A DNA stretch of 64,000 nt from NCBI GenBank assembly GCA_030248195.1, contig JASAND010006629.1, forward strand, positions 1-64,000, in the 5' to 3' direction. Positions 13,201 through 22,319 of the stretch are shown here, piece after piece. Positions within the stretch are counted from its first letter, which is position 1, and each line of letters opens with the position of its first letter. The notes below the pieces were generated by a model. It did no database searches and was not told where the DNA came from. It saw only the letters and a list, made by a program, of their open reading frames with translations. This DNA comes from Trissonchulus latispiculum. Taxonomy: Eukaryota; Nematoda; Enoplea; Enoplida; Ironidae. A program made the position numbers and the translations under genes.

Positions 13201-14602
13201 TTTGAAAAATTTTATTTTTGACCCAAAATCACCTAAGTCCCCACCCCACCCCACCACAGGCCTCTACAGCCACTTTAGGTACGCACTTCTATGACAAAAG
13301 TTGATCAGTTCGATGCGGGCTTTCATTTGGCACCAAATTTGACCACTTTTGAAAAATTTTATTTTTGATCCAAAATCGCCGAAGTCCCCACCCCACCCTA
13401 CCACAGCACTCTACAGCCACTTTGAGCATGCAATTCTATGACAAACGTTGTTCAGCTCACTTAGGGCTTTCATTTGGTACCAAATTTGACCACTTTTGAA
13501 AAATTTTATTTTTGACCACTTGACCCCTACCCGATTTACCCTTCAAACGGCAAAGTGGAGCCAGTCCAGCAAAATCAGGCGGAAAGTCAGGACAATACGA
13601 CCATTAAATAGGAGAAACCGGAAAAAAAACATCGCCGCCATAACCGGTCCGGGGCGCAACTTTTTAACGGAAAGTGATACGGGGCTGAAACTTCGCACAC
13701 ATACTAAACTCGATGTGCTCTACAATTTGCGCATGAAATCTGCGCAGGATCTGCGCAGGATTATGCGCAGCCTCTGCGCAGCTTATTTTACGGTGTCTCC
13801 AGGGACTTTTGACACATATTATAGGGGTCGCTGCCGCGACCCCTATGATAATTTCCATTATTTTCGGACACTCACATTATATATACGTGGTCTGGGCTTA
13901 TTGTAGGGAATTATTATTGGAGAGGAGTGACATCGGGGGACGACTCATTTTCAGCGCAAATTTTTCAAAAATTCTGAAAATGTACTAAAAATTACGTAAG
14001 TTTCATAGTTATTGCCGAAAACACCATTAGTACTGCAAAAATAAACAAATTTGTATCTACGTATATATATACATAGTGTTTGTTAAAATAGGCAGCCGGA
14101 TTTTTTTTGAGTATTTGGCCTTCTGAGCGATTGTATCAAAGCAAAAAATTGGGTATACGGGGCACCCAGTTTTTTTGGAGATGGTCGCTCATAGCCAGCC
14201 TAAGAGTCGATTAAACCCAGGTAGTCAGATCCGAATGGCTTCAAACTGTTTCTAAGTTGGAAGTGCCAGCAATGAGCAAATTTTAAACTTTTTAGCGAAG
14301 CGTCCACAGAGCACAAATATATATTATTAAACCTTAGCCCAGCCGTTTTGAGAATTTTCGGTATATATTATAGCGGTGTCGTTTCCAAAAATTGCCCAAA
14401 CTCCACAAATTGTTGAAAGCTCGGCAAGCACGGACTAAATTGTATTCCGCGGTAGCCCTGTCCCATAAGTACGTATATATATATATAGGCAGTTGAACGA
14501 AAATACATTAATGATTAAAAGTGAGAAATATACTCACTTAGCTTTAGCAGGAGCGGCATTTGAGGATTCACCGCTGTCCGACTTCGCAGGTCCATCACCC
14601 AT
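1181..14602 (-). CDS. SUGT1: SGT1 homologue (SUGT1), TPR-less co-chaperone, 7 exons
   Basis: SGT1 is an HSP90 co-chaperone working with CHORD-type partners and SKP1/SCF complexes in kinetochore assembly and receptor stability. Coding exons, in order: 14602-14538, 11829-11733, 8376-8269, 7435-7333, 7124-7036, 2225-2109, 1283-1181. All introns are GT-AG and phases match. The product is about 227 aa. Residues ~22-110 form the CS domain, starting [20 protein letters not shown]. The rest is the SGS domain, with [18 protein letters not shown] and the C-terminal MEWKKYD. The TPR domain of human and yeast SGT1 is absent, as in Drosophila and C. elegans. The start ATG at 14602 has no acceptor just upstream, so the short N-terminus looks genuine. 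Introns are packed with transposons and tandem arrays. Exon 7 reads correctly only if two single bases are missing in homopolymers: either assembly error or decay. Identity is secure; an intact product is less certain. Confidence 0.93.
1556..1939. mobile_element. G-tract MITE, CTGGGCTTATTCTA inverted ends
   Basis: Perfect 14-bp inverted ends CTGGGCTTATTCTA, flanked by 5-bp direct repeats GCTAT. The interior carries runs of 7-11 G, and a CCGGCGAAGCCGG hairpin near 1760. Sits in SUGT1 intron 6. Confidence 0.72.
2109..2225 (-). CDS. SUGT1: SUGT1 exon 6 (SGS domain)
   Basis: 117 nt, phase 0 at both ends (acceptor TTTAG, donor GTAAGT). Codes [20 protein letters not shown], then [19 protein letters not shown]. 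This is the most recognisable SGS segment (EGDAAxNxLFQxIYxDxxDxVxxAMxKSF). Confidence 0.94.
2226..3880. other. intron sequence, no gene recognised
   Basis: Part of SUGT1 intron 5 with ordinary AT-rich sequence. A GC-richer patch at 2915-3060 contains the words GAGTTCAGCCCAACCAG and TTAGGCCTCC. It weakly resembles 58180-58240, so a shared decayed repeat is possible. A G run of ~11 lies at 3578-3590. Confidence 0.4.
3890..4094. mobile_element. fragment of a G/C-tract CTGGCTTATT element
   Basis: The right end reads CCTAAAAATAAGCCAG, the inverted form of the CTGGCTTATT terminus seen at 1556 and 4248. The C-rich/G-rich core has a CCCCCCCCGAGGCGGGGGGG hairpin near 4030. The left end is not clear. 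Confidence 0.45.
4248..4560. mobile_element. fragment of a G-tract CTGGCTTATT element
   Basis: The left terminus is CTGGCTTATTCTTAGGCC, followed by G runs. A CCGGGAAAGCCGG hairpin near 4438 occupies the same position as in other family members. The right terminus is degraded. Confidence 0.5.
5040..5570. repeat. imperfect foldback repeat with TTGTACA motifs
   Basis: 5075-5290 and 5370-5570 are imperfect inverted copies, most clearly GACTCTGGCACA against TGTGCCAGAGTC with similar flanks. The outer parts hold several TTGTACA/TGTACAA words. No coding potential. Probably a decayed foldback MITE. Confidence 0.55.
5575..5923. mobile_element. G-tract MITE with CTGGGGTTTYTA ends
   Basis: Left end CTGGGGTTTTTACTGGGG, right end CTAGAAACCCCAG (inverted). 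Imperfect 5-bp flanking repeat (TAAAA/TAACA). The core has G and C runs and a CCGGCGTTGCCGG hairpin at 5685, the same motif class as at 1760, 15867 and 19633. Confidence 0.6.
5973..6948. mobile_element. TTAA-type non-autonomous element, subfamily GGTGGTGATTCC
   Basis: Inverted ends GGTGGTGATTCCTTTTGG / CCAAAAGGAATCACCACC. The left flank is TTAA and the right is TTGA, a one-base decay. No transposase frame. TTAA targets with a GG-starting terminus fit Kolobok (5'-RR ends) better than piggyBac (CCY ends). A diverged copy in opposite orientation lies at 30047-30941. Confidence 0.75.
7036..7124 (-). CDS. SUGT1: SUGT1 exon 5 (linker into SGS domain)
   Basis: 89 nt, phase 1 to phase 0 (acceptor TGCAG, donor GTTGGT). 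Codes (G)[20 protein letters not shown] then RDWDKIAQE. YPxSSxxxRDWDK is the SGS-domain entry seen in animal SGT1 proteins. Confidence 0.9.
7333..7435 (-). CDS. SUGT1: SUGT1 exon 4 (end of CS domain, linker)
   Basis: 103 nt, phase 0 to phase 1 (acceptor TTTAG, donor GTATGC). [20 protein letters not shown] corresponds to the conserved IEIKLKKxExxRWxxLEG stretch closing the CS domain. It is followed by a Pro/Ala/Ser linker. Confidence 0.92.
7866..8235. repeat. palindromic GCCCATGGGCGTTTT motifs (mini-foldback)
   Basis: 8144-8236 is bounded by GCCCATGGGCGTTTTTTCGG and its inverse. A related self-palindrome, AAAACGCCCATGGGCGTTTT, occurs at 7886-7905. Lies in SUGT1 intron 3. Nothing coding. Confidence 0.55.
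8269..8376 (-). CDS. SUGT1: SUGT1 exon 3 (CS domain, second half)
   Basis: 108 nt, phase 0 at both ends (acceptor TTCAG, donor GTATGC). Codes [20 protein letters not shown] then [16 protein letters not shown], matching the family pattern L-x-L...HxIVPExS-x-x-K. The leading Met is internal, not an initiator. Confidence 0.92.
8801..9605. mobile_element. foldback element with ~190-bp inverted arms
   Basis: Arms 8801-8988 and 9411-9605 are near-perfect inverses. Each contains three ATGAGCC/GGCTCAT words, AAAATGCTCCTTGCAGTCGC and TAAATCTTGTC. The ~420-bp centre has a C16 run and AT repeats. Short reading frames in the arms mirror each other and are not genes. Partial relatives occur near 11650, 11890 and 59330. 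Confidence 0.75.
9750..11215 (+). repeat. tandem array, ~10 units of 145/155 bp, each with a TATA-box-like core
   Basis: The core GTGTTCAGCGACCCCGATTT followed by ACTATATAAGGGC recurs at about 9767, 9912, 10057, 10202, 10357, 10512, 10667, 10822, 10998 and 11153. Spacings are 145, 145, 145, 155, 155, 155, 155, then 177 and 154. The first type lacks 10 bp present in the second (TACGGTGCTG). Each full unit ends in a GC-rich hairpin made from GTGCTG...CAGCAC with many GCAGC words. Units 9 and 10 keep only the core. Unit length is not a multiple of 3, so the reading frames in it are not a repeat protein. Confidence 0.88.
11216..12110. other. SUGT1 exon 2 neighbourhood and intron sequence
   Basis: Apart from exon 2 this is intron. 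It includes a (CA)n/(TA)n patch at 11978-11996 and a GGCTCATATTATGGGGCGC stretch at 11652, reminiscent of the 8801-9605 arms. No other gene seen. Confidence 0.4.
11733..11829 (-). CDS. SUGT1: SUGT1 exon 2 (CS domain, first half)
   Basis: 97 nt between TTTAG acceptor and GTATGA donor, entered at phase 2 and left at phase 0. Codes [20 protein letters not shown] then [13 protein letters not shown], the first beta strands of the CS (p23-like) fold that contacts the HSP90 N-domain. YxWYQTE is a hallmark of SGT1. Confidence 0.92.
12115..13515. repeat. tandem array, ~10 units of ~147 bp
   Basis: The word CTATGACAAAAGTTG (with variants) recurs at about 12119, 12268, 12418, 12562, 12701, 12848, 12992, 13142, 13289 and 13434, with spacings of 139-150. 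Each unit has a CCCCACCCCACC run, CTCTACAGCCACTTT, and in most copies the 14-bp palindrome ATTTGGTACCAAAT before TTGACCACTTTTGAAA. Two sub-variants interleave: TTCGATGCGGGC and TCACTTAGGGC. Lies in SUGT1 intron 1. Confidence 0.9.
13655..13816. repeat. dispersed repeat with TGCGCAG runs (uninterrupted copy)
   Basis: Contains AAGTGATACGGGGCTGAAAC, CTACAATTTGCGCATGAAA, then four to five spaced TGCGCAG words and TGTCTCCAGGGACTT. The same sequence occurs split at 16080-16135 and 18538-18626. This copy therefore serves as the empty-site reference for the insertion there. Confidence 0.75.
13892..14220. mobile_element. CTGGGCTTATT-family element, degenerate
   Basis: Left terminus CTGGGCTTATTGTAGG. 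The right end TTAAACCCAG is an imperfect inverse. Flanks GTGGT/GTAGT resemble a 5-bp target duplication. G runs have mostly decayed. Confidence 0.5.
14538..14602 (-). CDS. SUGT1: SUGT1 exon 1 (start codon)
   Basis: 65 nt coding [21 protein letters not shown] plus two bases of the next codon; donor GTGAGT. The peptide is Ala/Ser-rich and acidic, a linker-like N-terminus with no TPR helices. No AG acceptor lies immediately upstream of the ATG, so the preceding bases are read as 5' UTR. Confidence 0.8.
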
Positions 14603-15490
14603 ATTGAAAACCGGAAAAGGTAGATTAGGAGGAAATAATAATTGATTTAGAATCTGCAGAAGAGTGTATGCATATTATTTATACAGGCAAAGCGAAGGGA
14701 AGGGGCAAAAAATACTTCGACGGGGTGGGTCGGCAAAAAACTCGGTCTTTCGGTCATAAATTTAAAATATTCTCAATTTTTAGTAGGGATGCAACGGGGC
14801 CTGGCCCCGGCCACGGTATATATATAGTCAGGCGGTGGTGGGCAGGTGGTCAGGCCCCAAAAAATAGCAAAAGTTTGTAATTTTTGACATGTTTTGACCG
14901 AAATTTTAAATTTTCGAAAGTCAACAAGTGTTAATCGTTTGTTTTCCCGCCGATATGAATGAAAGCAACGATACTAACTAATTTTTAGTGATTTTTAGAG
15001 AATAATTACGCGAATTTTAGCAATTTTCAAAAAATTTTGGTAACTCTTAAACATGTCTAAATTTTGGCTAAAAATTTTCAAAACTTTAGGTAGGAGGTTT
15101 TACAATTTTTAGGAGCGAGGGTCGCCGAAAGGCCGATTTGGCAGTAGGGCCAGGGGTAGCCAAAATTTTTCAGGGACGGGGTGTCAGGGACCTGCCCATG
15201 TGGAGGGAGGGGTCCATAGTTTTCTTTGGGGGCTCCCAAATCCCCCCAATTTTTTTACCAATTTTACCCCCTCCCATAATTTTTGACATACGTATATATA
15301 TACCCTCCCCCAACGTTCGGCTACACCCCCGAACCGCCCCCCAGCGATTTTTGACCCAAAAAGCTAGCTAACGTTGGTCGAAAAATGGTCATTTTTTGAA
15401 AATTTTGACTTAAAATCGCTTTAAAACTGTGCAAAATCGCCTAAAACGTTAAAAACAGGTCTTATTTTGAAGAAAAAAGAGCTAAGTTAC
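14603..15490. other. SUGT1 upstream region, low-information repeats
   Basis: Upstream of the SUGT1 start codon. No clear TATA box or other promoter element could be assigned. 14790-15400 holds G/C-tract repeat debris and words such as GGCCTGGCCCCGGCC. Nothing coding recognised. Confidence 0.4.
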
Positions 15491-15491
15491 A

Positions 15492-16065
15492 ATATAGGTG
15501 TATGAATTTTTGGTTGTAAATATCGTCATTTTAGCAAAAGCGCAATTTTTGTAAATCTTGATGAAAATTTTTTACCACCTCCCCCAAATTCGATTTTCTC
15601 GGACCCCGCCCCACCCATAACCGGCTGACCCCACCCACCATAATTTCGCCCCCCCCCCACTCCCTGGCTTTGCCTAGCAAAAAATTTGGGGGGGGGGTAA
15701 GTCTGGGGGGGGGTACCCCCCCAGGTCTGGGGGCGGGGGGCGCGGATGACTGGGGGGGGAAGAAAAATTTTCAAAAAATGCCTAAAAATAGCTATTTTTT
15801 GCTGCTAAGCTAAAAACTTAAATTTAAGCTTAAAATAGCTAAACAATGCTTAAAAATGGCTAAAAATCCGGCGAAGCCGGAAAAATTTTTCAAAATTTAC
15901 CCTCAAAACCCTATTTTCCCGGGCATTTTAGAGTTCTCGGGGGGAAGGCCAGAATCCTGGGGGGGGGTGCGAACAAAGTACGGGGGGGTAACTAATTGTG
16001 GGGGGCCCCCACCCCCCCCCCCCCGTAGGAAAAACCAGACTCTAACTGTTCCCAAGGTACACCTA
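15492..16065. mobile_element. G/C-tract element with TATAGGTGTA ends
   Basis: Starts TATAGGTGTATGAATTTTTGG and ends CCCAAGGTACACCTATA, an inverted pair over ~10 bp. Contains long C runs (15650) then G runs (15685-15770, 15960-15990), and a CCGGCGAAGCCGG hairpin at 15867. Related ends CATAGGTGTACC occur at 18951 and 20935. Confidence 0.5.
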
Positions 16066-16490
16066 TATATGCCCATCACCTTTTTAACGGTAAGTGATAC
16101 GGGGCTGAAACTTCCCAGACATACTAAACTCGAGGCACTAGCGTAGATACGGCGGGGGGGGGGGGTGGCCGCCCCCCCGAAATGGTTTTGCCCCCTGAAA
16201 AAATTGGCCAGAAGAAAAATTTTAAGCCCAATTTTTCGCGCCGTCGGCGCGACTTCATGATTAGCATATATATACTGTATATATATAATTAAATCTTTAT
16301 ATATATACTTGTTTGCTTTACTTTACTTTGCCAGCTTTTTAGTTTCATAAACTGCATTATTGCAAACATCATTGTTTTAAATGGAGGATACATATATACT
16401 GGATATGTGCTGCTTGGAATACCCTGTACATAATGGGTACATCCAGTTTTCGTACGATATTATAAAAGTGGAAAATATATAGCAAATTAA

Positions 16491-18236
16491 GGTGCTGGTA
16501 TCGCTTTGTGTAAATTCGACCCTACAAGCTCCAATTCTTCATGAAAGTGGATGAAACTTTCCAAATACATTATGTTCGTGCTCTTTAACATTTTGGGACC
16601 AGTCCCGTATTTATAGGTGCAAAGATAAGAAAGTTTTGGTTTTAGCCCTTATTCTCTCAGTACATAGTCGCTACAGCGGATTGGTTGTTATGGCTGGAAA
16701 GAGGGCGCAAAAATGAACATTTTTGCTTTTACAACTTTTGAGCTATCTCTAGTGGTTAAGTCAGTATAAGCAAAAAACGATTTTTGGGGTCCAAAAATGG
16801 CCGTTTTCGAGAAAATCAGTTTTTTTCAAAATTACTGCCAAATCTTACGGACAATTTTGGTTTATTTATACTCGATCGATACACAGTCTCATTGCACATT
16901 TTATCAATGCCTATTAGCCGGAGTTTGTTGCTCTAAGCTAGAGAATTGGCCGAAAAACCATTTTGGCAAAACTGCGATTACTTTGTTTTGAACATCGATT
17001 TCTCAAAAAACTACACAATGGATTCGCGTGATTTTTGGCAAAATGAGAATTCCCACTATTGCGGAGGGACATTTTTCTTGGTTTGAGCTAAGACATCTCC
17101 AGTTGCGAGAAAACTCAATGCAAAGTTGCGAAATTTCGTGTCACCGCACATTTAATGGATTTTCTTGACCGTTAAGACCTGCTAAGCCAAATCCAAAAAA
17201 ATGTCCCTCGGCCCATATGTCCTTTATAGGACAGCACAAGAAAAAAATTTGGCTCATTCCTCAGTTTTGAGAAATCGATGTTCAAAAATTTTTGGTCTAT
17301 ACTCAGCCTGTCAGATGTCAGTATGCAGTGTTTTTTTTCGCCGACGGCTTATGTGTAACGTTACACACCTCTCCAAAATTTTTTGCTATTTTTCAGTAAA
17401 AAGTGTGTAACTACCTGAAAATTCCTAATTTACGCGCGTTTTGCTGTATGTATGTATACAAACACATGTATACAATTTTATAGTTAACAAAATTATTCCG
17501 TTAAAAATTATAAGTAAAATTTTAACATCTTATTACAGCAATATTTGGAGTTTTACCAAATCATATCGACAAAATTAAAAAATTGAGCAGTTACATCGAT
17601 GATTTGCATTTATTGATTTTGACTTGATAGAAAGAAGGAAAACACCAGTGCACCGAAGGAGCATAATTTTTCGAAAGGCCTCCTGTAGCACAAAGCTTGG
17701 CAAGGAACCAGTTAAATTTTGCTTCATAAGCTGAAAAATTTTGGTGTGTACGCGTTTTTAATACAAGAACGAACAAATATAGCAAATATAATATGCATAT
17801 AACTAATATACATATACTTAAAAATACCGAAAATAAAATGCAAGACAGGGTGGAAAAGGGGGGTCTGGGGGGCGAAGCCCCCCAGAAACGGTAAATATGT
17901 GGAAACAAATGAATGAGCATTGGAAAAAGTTCCGACCATTTGGTAAAATTTGTCCAAAATTTTGGTGTAACGTTACACAGTCGCCAAAATTTTTTTGCTA
18001 TTTTCCAGAAAAAGTGTGTAATTACACGCGTTTTTGAGCAAAAAAAAACACTGTCAGTATGTCAGAATATTTTCGCTATTTTTTGGGGATTTTTACTAGT
18101 TTCGTGCTCTCATGAGAATCTACAGATTATAAGCTTTAAAATGATGTATAAAGCTCTTTCCAACTCACAAAATTGCGAAACTTATGGCGTTTCAAAAAAT
18201 ACCCACAAAAGCACTGCACAAAACGATACCAGCACC
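16491..18236. mobile_element. TTAA-type element, subfamily GGTGCTGGTATCG, middle layer
   Basis: TTAA at 16487-16490 and 18237-18240 flank the inverted ends GGTGCTGGTATCG / CGATACCAGCACC. Subtracting the inner MITE leaves ~1.0 kb. Contains GAGAAATCGATGTTCAAAA (17267) and its approximate inverse at 16990. No intact reading frame. A diverged, interrupted copy on the other strand spans ~29.1-31.2 kb. Confidence 0.82.
17326..18053. mobile_element. hAT-like MITE, 8-bp TSD TCAGTATG, inner layer
   Basis: Ends CAGTGTTTTTTTT and AAAAAAAAACACTG are inverse, flanked by perfect TCAGTATG at 17318-17325 and 18054-18061. The palindrome GTGTAACGTTACAC lies near both ends (17351, 17967). CAGTG is a typical hAT terminus. 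A short G/C hairpin sits at 17860-17885. Non-coding. Confidence 0.87.
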
Positions 18237-18950
18237 TTAAACTACAAAATTTGGTTTGGGAATTGCTAATAATGCAAAGAATTCAATGTTTCAATAGCGT
18301 TTTAGTGGTGAAATTGAAAAATTTTCTCAATTTCTGGGGGGCTCCGCCCTCCAGACCCCCCTTTTGGGTTTTAGCATACCGCTTTCGGCTACAATCTATT
18401 CAAGCTAAGGACCTTAGAAATTTTGTGCTTAGTGTTCATACAATTGTTAAGCAAAAAATAAAAAAATTTTACCCCCCCCCCCGGACTTCGGTCCAACCCG
18501 CCCCCCCCCCCGAAAATTTTTTGTATCTACGCTACTGACTCGAGGTACTCCACAATTTGCGCATAAAATCTGCGCAGGATTTTGCGCAGTTTCTGCGCAG
18601 CCTATTTTACACTGTCTCCAGGGACTTGGCTATATAGGACATTATTTCTCCTTTAGGCCTTAGCGACCTAACTTAACTTGTTTAATCGTTACGCTAGTAT
18701 GTATATACCTAACCTACATACTCTTATGTTTAACATTTTCATTTTTACTTATTTTATTTAAATTTGTATTTAACTTTATTTAATAATTTCTTAGAAAATC
18801 CACCTCTAGGGCGAAGTTTTTTTAGCAAACCCATGAAGTTATATATATACAGTTCGATTTGGCAGTTGAAATTTCAAGGTAACTTTAGCCGTTGTTAATT
18901 TCTTAGAAGGCTCGTTTTTACAAAATTCTTTGGATTCTGGGGTGTACTCC

Positions 18951-19390
18951 CATAGGTGTACCTGGGGGGGGGGGGTGGGGGGGAACCCCTCCCCCCAAAT
19001 GGAAAAGTGCCGACCCCACCCTCGAAATTTTGGAGGCAGACCCCACCCCCAAATCGGCAAATCCCAGACCCCACCCACCCAAATTTTCCAGACCCCACCC
19101 TCAAAATTTTGAAAATTTTGCCACAAAATTAATAAAAATTCGAAATTTTTTGCAAAAAATCAAAGTTTTTCGACTAAATGAGCAAAAATGAGAAATTTTG
19201 TTGATTTTTAGTTGGAAATAACGTTTTTTCAGCGAATTCGCGAAATTTTTTCTAAATTTTTGACCAAAGAATTTTTTACCCCCCCCCCAAGTCGTTTTTT
19301 CCGGACCCCACCCCACCTCAAACCGGCTGACCCCACCCACCCTAATTTCGGCTACTCCCTCCCCCAACGATTTCTCAAGGTACACCTATG
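18951..19390. mobile_element. C-rich element with CATAGGTGTACC ends
   Basis: Perfect 12-bp inverted ends CATAGGTGTACC. The interior has alternating CCCCACCC and AAATTTT blocks (GACCCCACCC repeated ~8 times). Apparent Pro- or Gly-rich frames on both strands are composition artefacts. Confidence 0.6.
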
Positions 19391-20934
19391 GTGTTGGGGG
19401 CGGTGGGGGCATAGTTTCCCCGGGGGGGGGCTGGCTTTTTCCTAGGCAAAAATTTCTGGGGGGGGGGGAAGTCGGGGGGGGGGGGGCTCGGCTTTCTGGG
19501 GGGGGGGGGGAGAAAAATTTTTGAAAAAATGACTAAACATAGCTATTTTTTGCTGCTGAGCTAAAAAATTAACTATTTTTAACTTAAATTTAAGCTTAAA
19601 ATAGCTAAAAAATGCTTAAAAATGGGTAAAAATCCGGCGAAGCCGGAAAAATTTTTCAAAATTTGCCCTCAAAACCCTATTTTTCCGGGCACTTTAGGGT
19701 GGGGGGGGTTCTGGGGGGCGGAAGGCTCGAATCCTGGGGGGGGGGGCGACCCAAGTCTGGGGGGGGAACGAATTTCTGGGGGAACAAGCCAGGGGGGGGG
19801 TGTTGGGGCCTGGGGGGGTGTTCCCCCCCAAAAATTTTCGACCAACTTTCCCCCCCCCCCCCCACATTTTTGGACTATCCCCCCCACTATTGGTTAATCC
19901 CGCCAGCACTTTTTGAGGGCAAAAAGTTATCTAAATTTTGCTAAATAATGGTTACTTTTGAAAAATTTTTTCAAATTGTGGCTTAAAATTGGTTTAAACG
20001 GTGTAAAAACGCCTAAAACGATAAAAACAAGCCTTGTTTCGACAAAAAAGCGTTAAAATACAGAAAATTTTGCGTTTTTAGGCCATTTTTTGAATTTTCT
20101 TAGGTACGAATTTGGGGGGGGGGGGGGGTTCGGGGGGGTACTGGTACTCCCCATCACATTTCGGGGGTCGACCACCAAATTTTCGAAGTTTGCCCCCCAA
20201 CCAAAATTTCCAGGGAAACTATGGGGATGGGGACCCCTCCCCTCCCCTTCCTCCCCCAAATGGAAAAGTGCCGACCCCATCCTTAGTGAAATTTCGGAGG
20301 CAGACCCCACCCCCAAGTGGCCAAATTTGCCAGACCCCACCCTCAAAATTTTGAAAATTTTTAATTAAAAATTCGGAACTTTTCCAAAAAATTCCAAAAA
20401 ATTGCTAGAATTCGCTTATTTAAGCTAAAAATCGTTAAAAATAGCTGTAAATTGAGAAAATTTTCCAATTTTTTAACGAAAAACTACTTTTTTTGAAATT
20501 TTTCGCCGACCCCCCTAGACAATTTTTCTTACCCCTCCCCCCAAATAGACTTTTCGCGACCCCCCGAGCCCCTGTTTTCGCCAAACCCCCTCCCTACTTT
20601 TTTCTGAACCCCCACCCACACCTACGACGGGTACTCCTCCCCCACCCAGGGTTGGGCGGTCTCGGTCTCGCTCATAGGTGTTGTACCAGGCTACAGTTTG
20701 CCACTTTGCCCCCAGTGAGACCCCCCCCCCCACGGAGAGGCCAGACCCCCCACACCCCCATGCCCGATCCCCGACTACCTCCCTCCCCCCCCCAAGCCGA
20801 GCTCAGACCCCCCTCTCCCCCTAAAATGGGGTCCAAACAAGTGAAAAATGCTAAATTTTTGCAATTTTTCAAAACTTTTTTTTTGAAAAAAATTGTCTAG
20901 AAACAGTTACAAACGCTGGAAAATAGGTTGTACA
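19391..20934. repeat. mosaic of G/C-tract repeats
   Basis: Several overlapping element fragments: G runs of 8-15 at 19456-19515 and 19690-19815, C runs at 19850-19865, and a CCGGCGAAGCCGG hairpin at 19633. GACCCCACCC blocks recur at 20272-20342 and GTCTCGGTCTCGCTC at 20658. The segment 20690-20745 reappears inverted at 22330-22385. No gene. Confidence 0.6.
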
Positions 20935-21051
20935 CATAGGTGTACCACCTGTTTGGGTTGGGGGGGGGAGTAGAAGGTCCAAATTTGGCTCGGGGGACCC
21001 CACCAAAATCCGAAATTTGGGGGAGGGGACCCCCCCTAAACTGTACCCGTG

Positions 21052-21773
21052 GGATCTCTTGAACTTTATGACCACAGGGTCACAAAATTCAATAGGGTGA
21101 CAGGCAGGGTCACGAAATTCAAGAGGTGGCTATGCATGGTCACAAACTTCAATAGAGAAAATAGAAAGTCTGTTGACGACGTCACAATTTTCCAAGGTAC
21201 AAATGCGATAAAGGATTAAGAGTTAACACGAACATCCATTTCACAGTTTTTGTTACATACAGGTTAGGTTACATGATTTAACAAAATTTGAACCCATATT
21301 TTGTGATACATGGTAGTTTGTTAAATTTATTTTATGCTATAACTTCATTAAACTTTTCCTTTCATATACATAATTTATTTCAACATTTGTCAAAATATTT
21401 TGGATACCTATTTGAATAAGTTAAAAACGTGAAATACGTTTTTTCAGAAATTCCAATCGTAAGCTGTAAACGGTTAGTTTTTTAATAGAACTTTGTGAAT
21501 TTGTTACTTCTAAACTCAAAATTTTGTTGAATTAATGTTGTTATCGTTGTGAGTTGTTAAACAAATACGTATATAAAGTAAATTCTGCTGTCTTCTGTTA
21601 TCTAACGTGGATATTAACCATGCTGTAGCTAAAATAGCTTTTGTATGTACAATTTTCCTCCATGTTCACAATCTTCAATTGGTTTGCATGCGTGGTCACA
21701 AAATTCAAGAGCGCTAAAGCGAGGTCACAAAATTCAATAGGCCGCATTTATGGTCATAAAGTTCAAGAGATCC
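21052..21773. mobile_element. TIR element with TCACAAAATTCAA subterminal repeats
   Basis: Perfect 23-bp inverted ends starting GGATCTCTTGAACTTT. Next to each end are copies of GGTCACAAAATTCAA(T/G)AG: three at the left, two at the right, all in the same direct orientation. They look like transposase-binding iterons. No clear target duplication. The interior is AT-rich and non-coding. Confidence 0.8.
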
Positions 21774-22138
21774 AGTTTTTTTAGCTTAAAATGGTCCTTT
21801 TTCGATGTACAGTACATAACACGTACTGAAAAACTTCTGTCAATAGCATTCGTATGCGAAAATAGGGCTTGAAAATTGACAAATTTGTGCTAAAATATGC
21901 CTAAATTAGGCCAGATTGTGAATTATAATTGCGTATATTACCTTTTAATTGCTATAAATAACCATCTTTAGCTGTTCATAGCAGATTTACATCCATTTTT
22001 GCGAATTTTTTTCAAAAATTTTCTGAAATTGCAAAAAATTTTTTCAAAAATTTTGCATTTTTCACTTGGTTTGGACCCAGTTTTTGGGGGGGAGGGGGGT
22101 TTGAGCTCGGCTTGGGGTGGGGAGCAGTTGAGGCCGGG

Positions 22139-22314
22139 TAGGGCTGGCTTATTGTTACTGGGGGGGGGGGTGGTGGGTGGGGCCCCCCCCCACTCGACAA
22201 CCTCCCCCTCCCCATTCGAGGTTCCCCCCCCATAAATTTTTACCTCCCCCCCCATAACCCAAAAAATTGCCAGATTTCACCATTTTTACCCTAAATTTTC
22301 AAAAATAAGCCAGT
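22139..22314. mobile_element. small G-tract MITE, CTGGCTTATT ends
   Basis: Left end CTGGCTTATTGTTACTGGGG, right end AAAATAAGCCAG. Flanks share TAGGG (5-bp duplication). The core is G8-G10 then C8-C9 runs that could pair. Same family as 1556-1939. Confidence 0.6.
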
Positions 22315-22319
22315 AGGGG

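Larger units (their letters stand above)
16136..18537. mobile_element. hAT-like element, 8-bp TSD ACTCGAGG, outer layer of a nest
   Basis: Inverted ends CACTAGCGTAGATAC / GTATCTACGCTACTG (14 of 15 match), flanked by perfect 8-bp direct repeats ACTCGAGG at 16128-16135 and 18538-18545. Next to both ends are G or C runs. An 8-bp duplication with CA-starting ends fits hAT. No transposase frame. The element is itself interrupted at TTAA by 16491-18236. Confidence 0.82.
16080..18626. repeat. dispersed repeat split by an insertion
   Basis: 16080-16135 and 18538-18626 are the two halves of the repeat seen intact at 13655-13816. The host sequence ACTCGAGG is present on both sides of the break, marking the target duplication of the element at 16136-18537. 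Confidence 0.75.

Noticed and set aside
14603..16130. Upstream TPR exons for SUGT1
   Set aside because: No TPR-like peptide on the minus strand here; the region is repeats.
19622..19944. Gly-rich frames on + (GGGRPKSGGG type) and Pro-rich frames on -
   Set aside because: Produced by G/C runs in repeat elements; frames occur on both strands and have no domain, splice context or conserved codon pattern. Not collagen exons.
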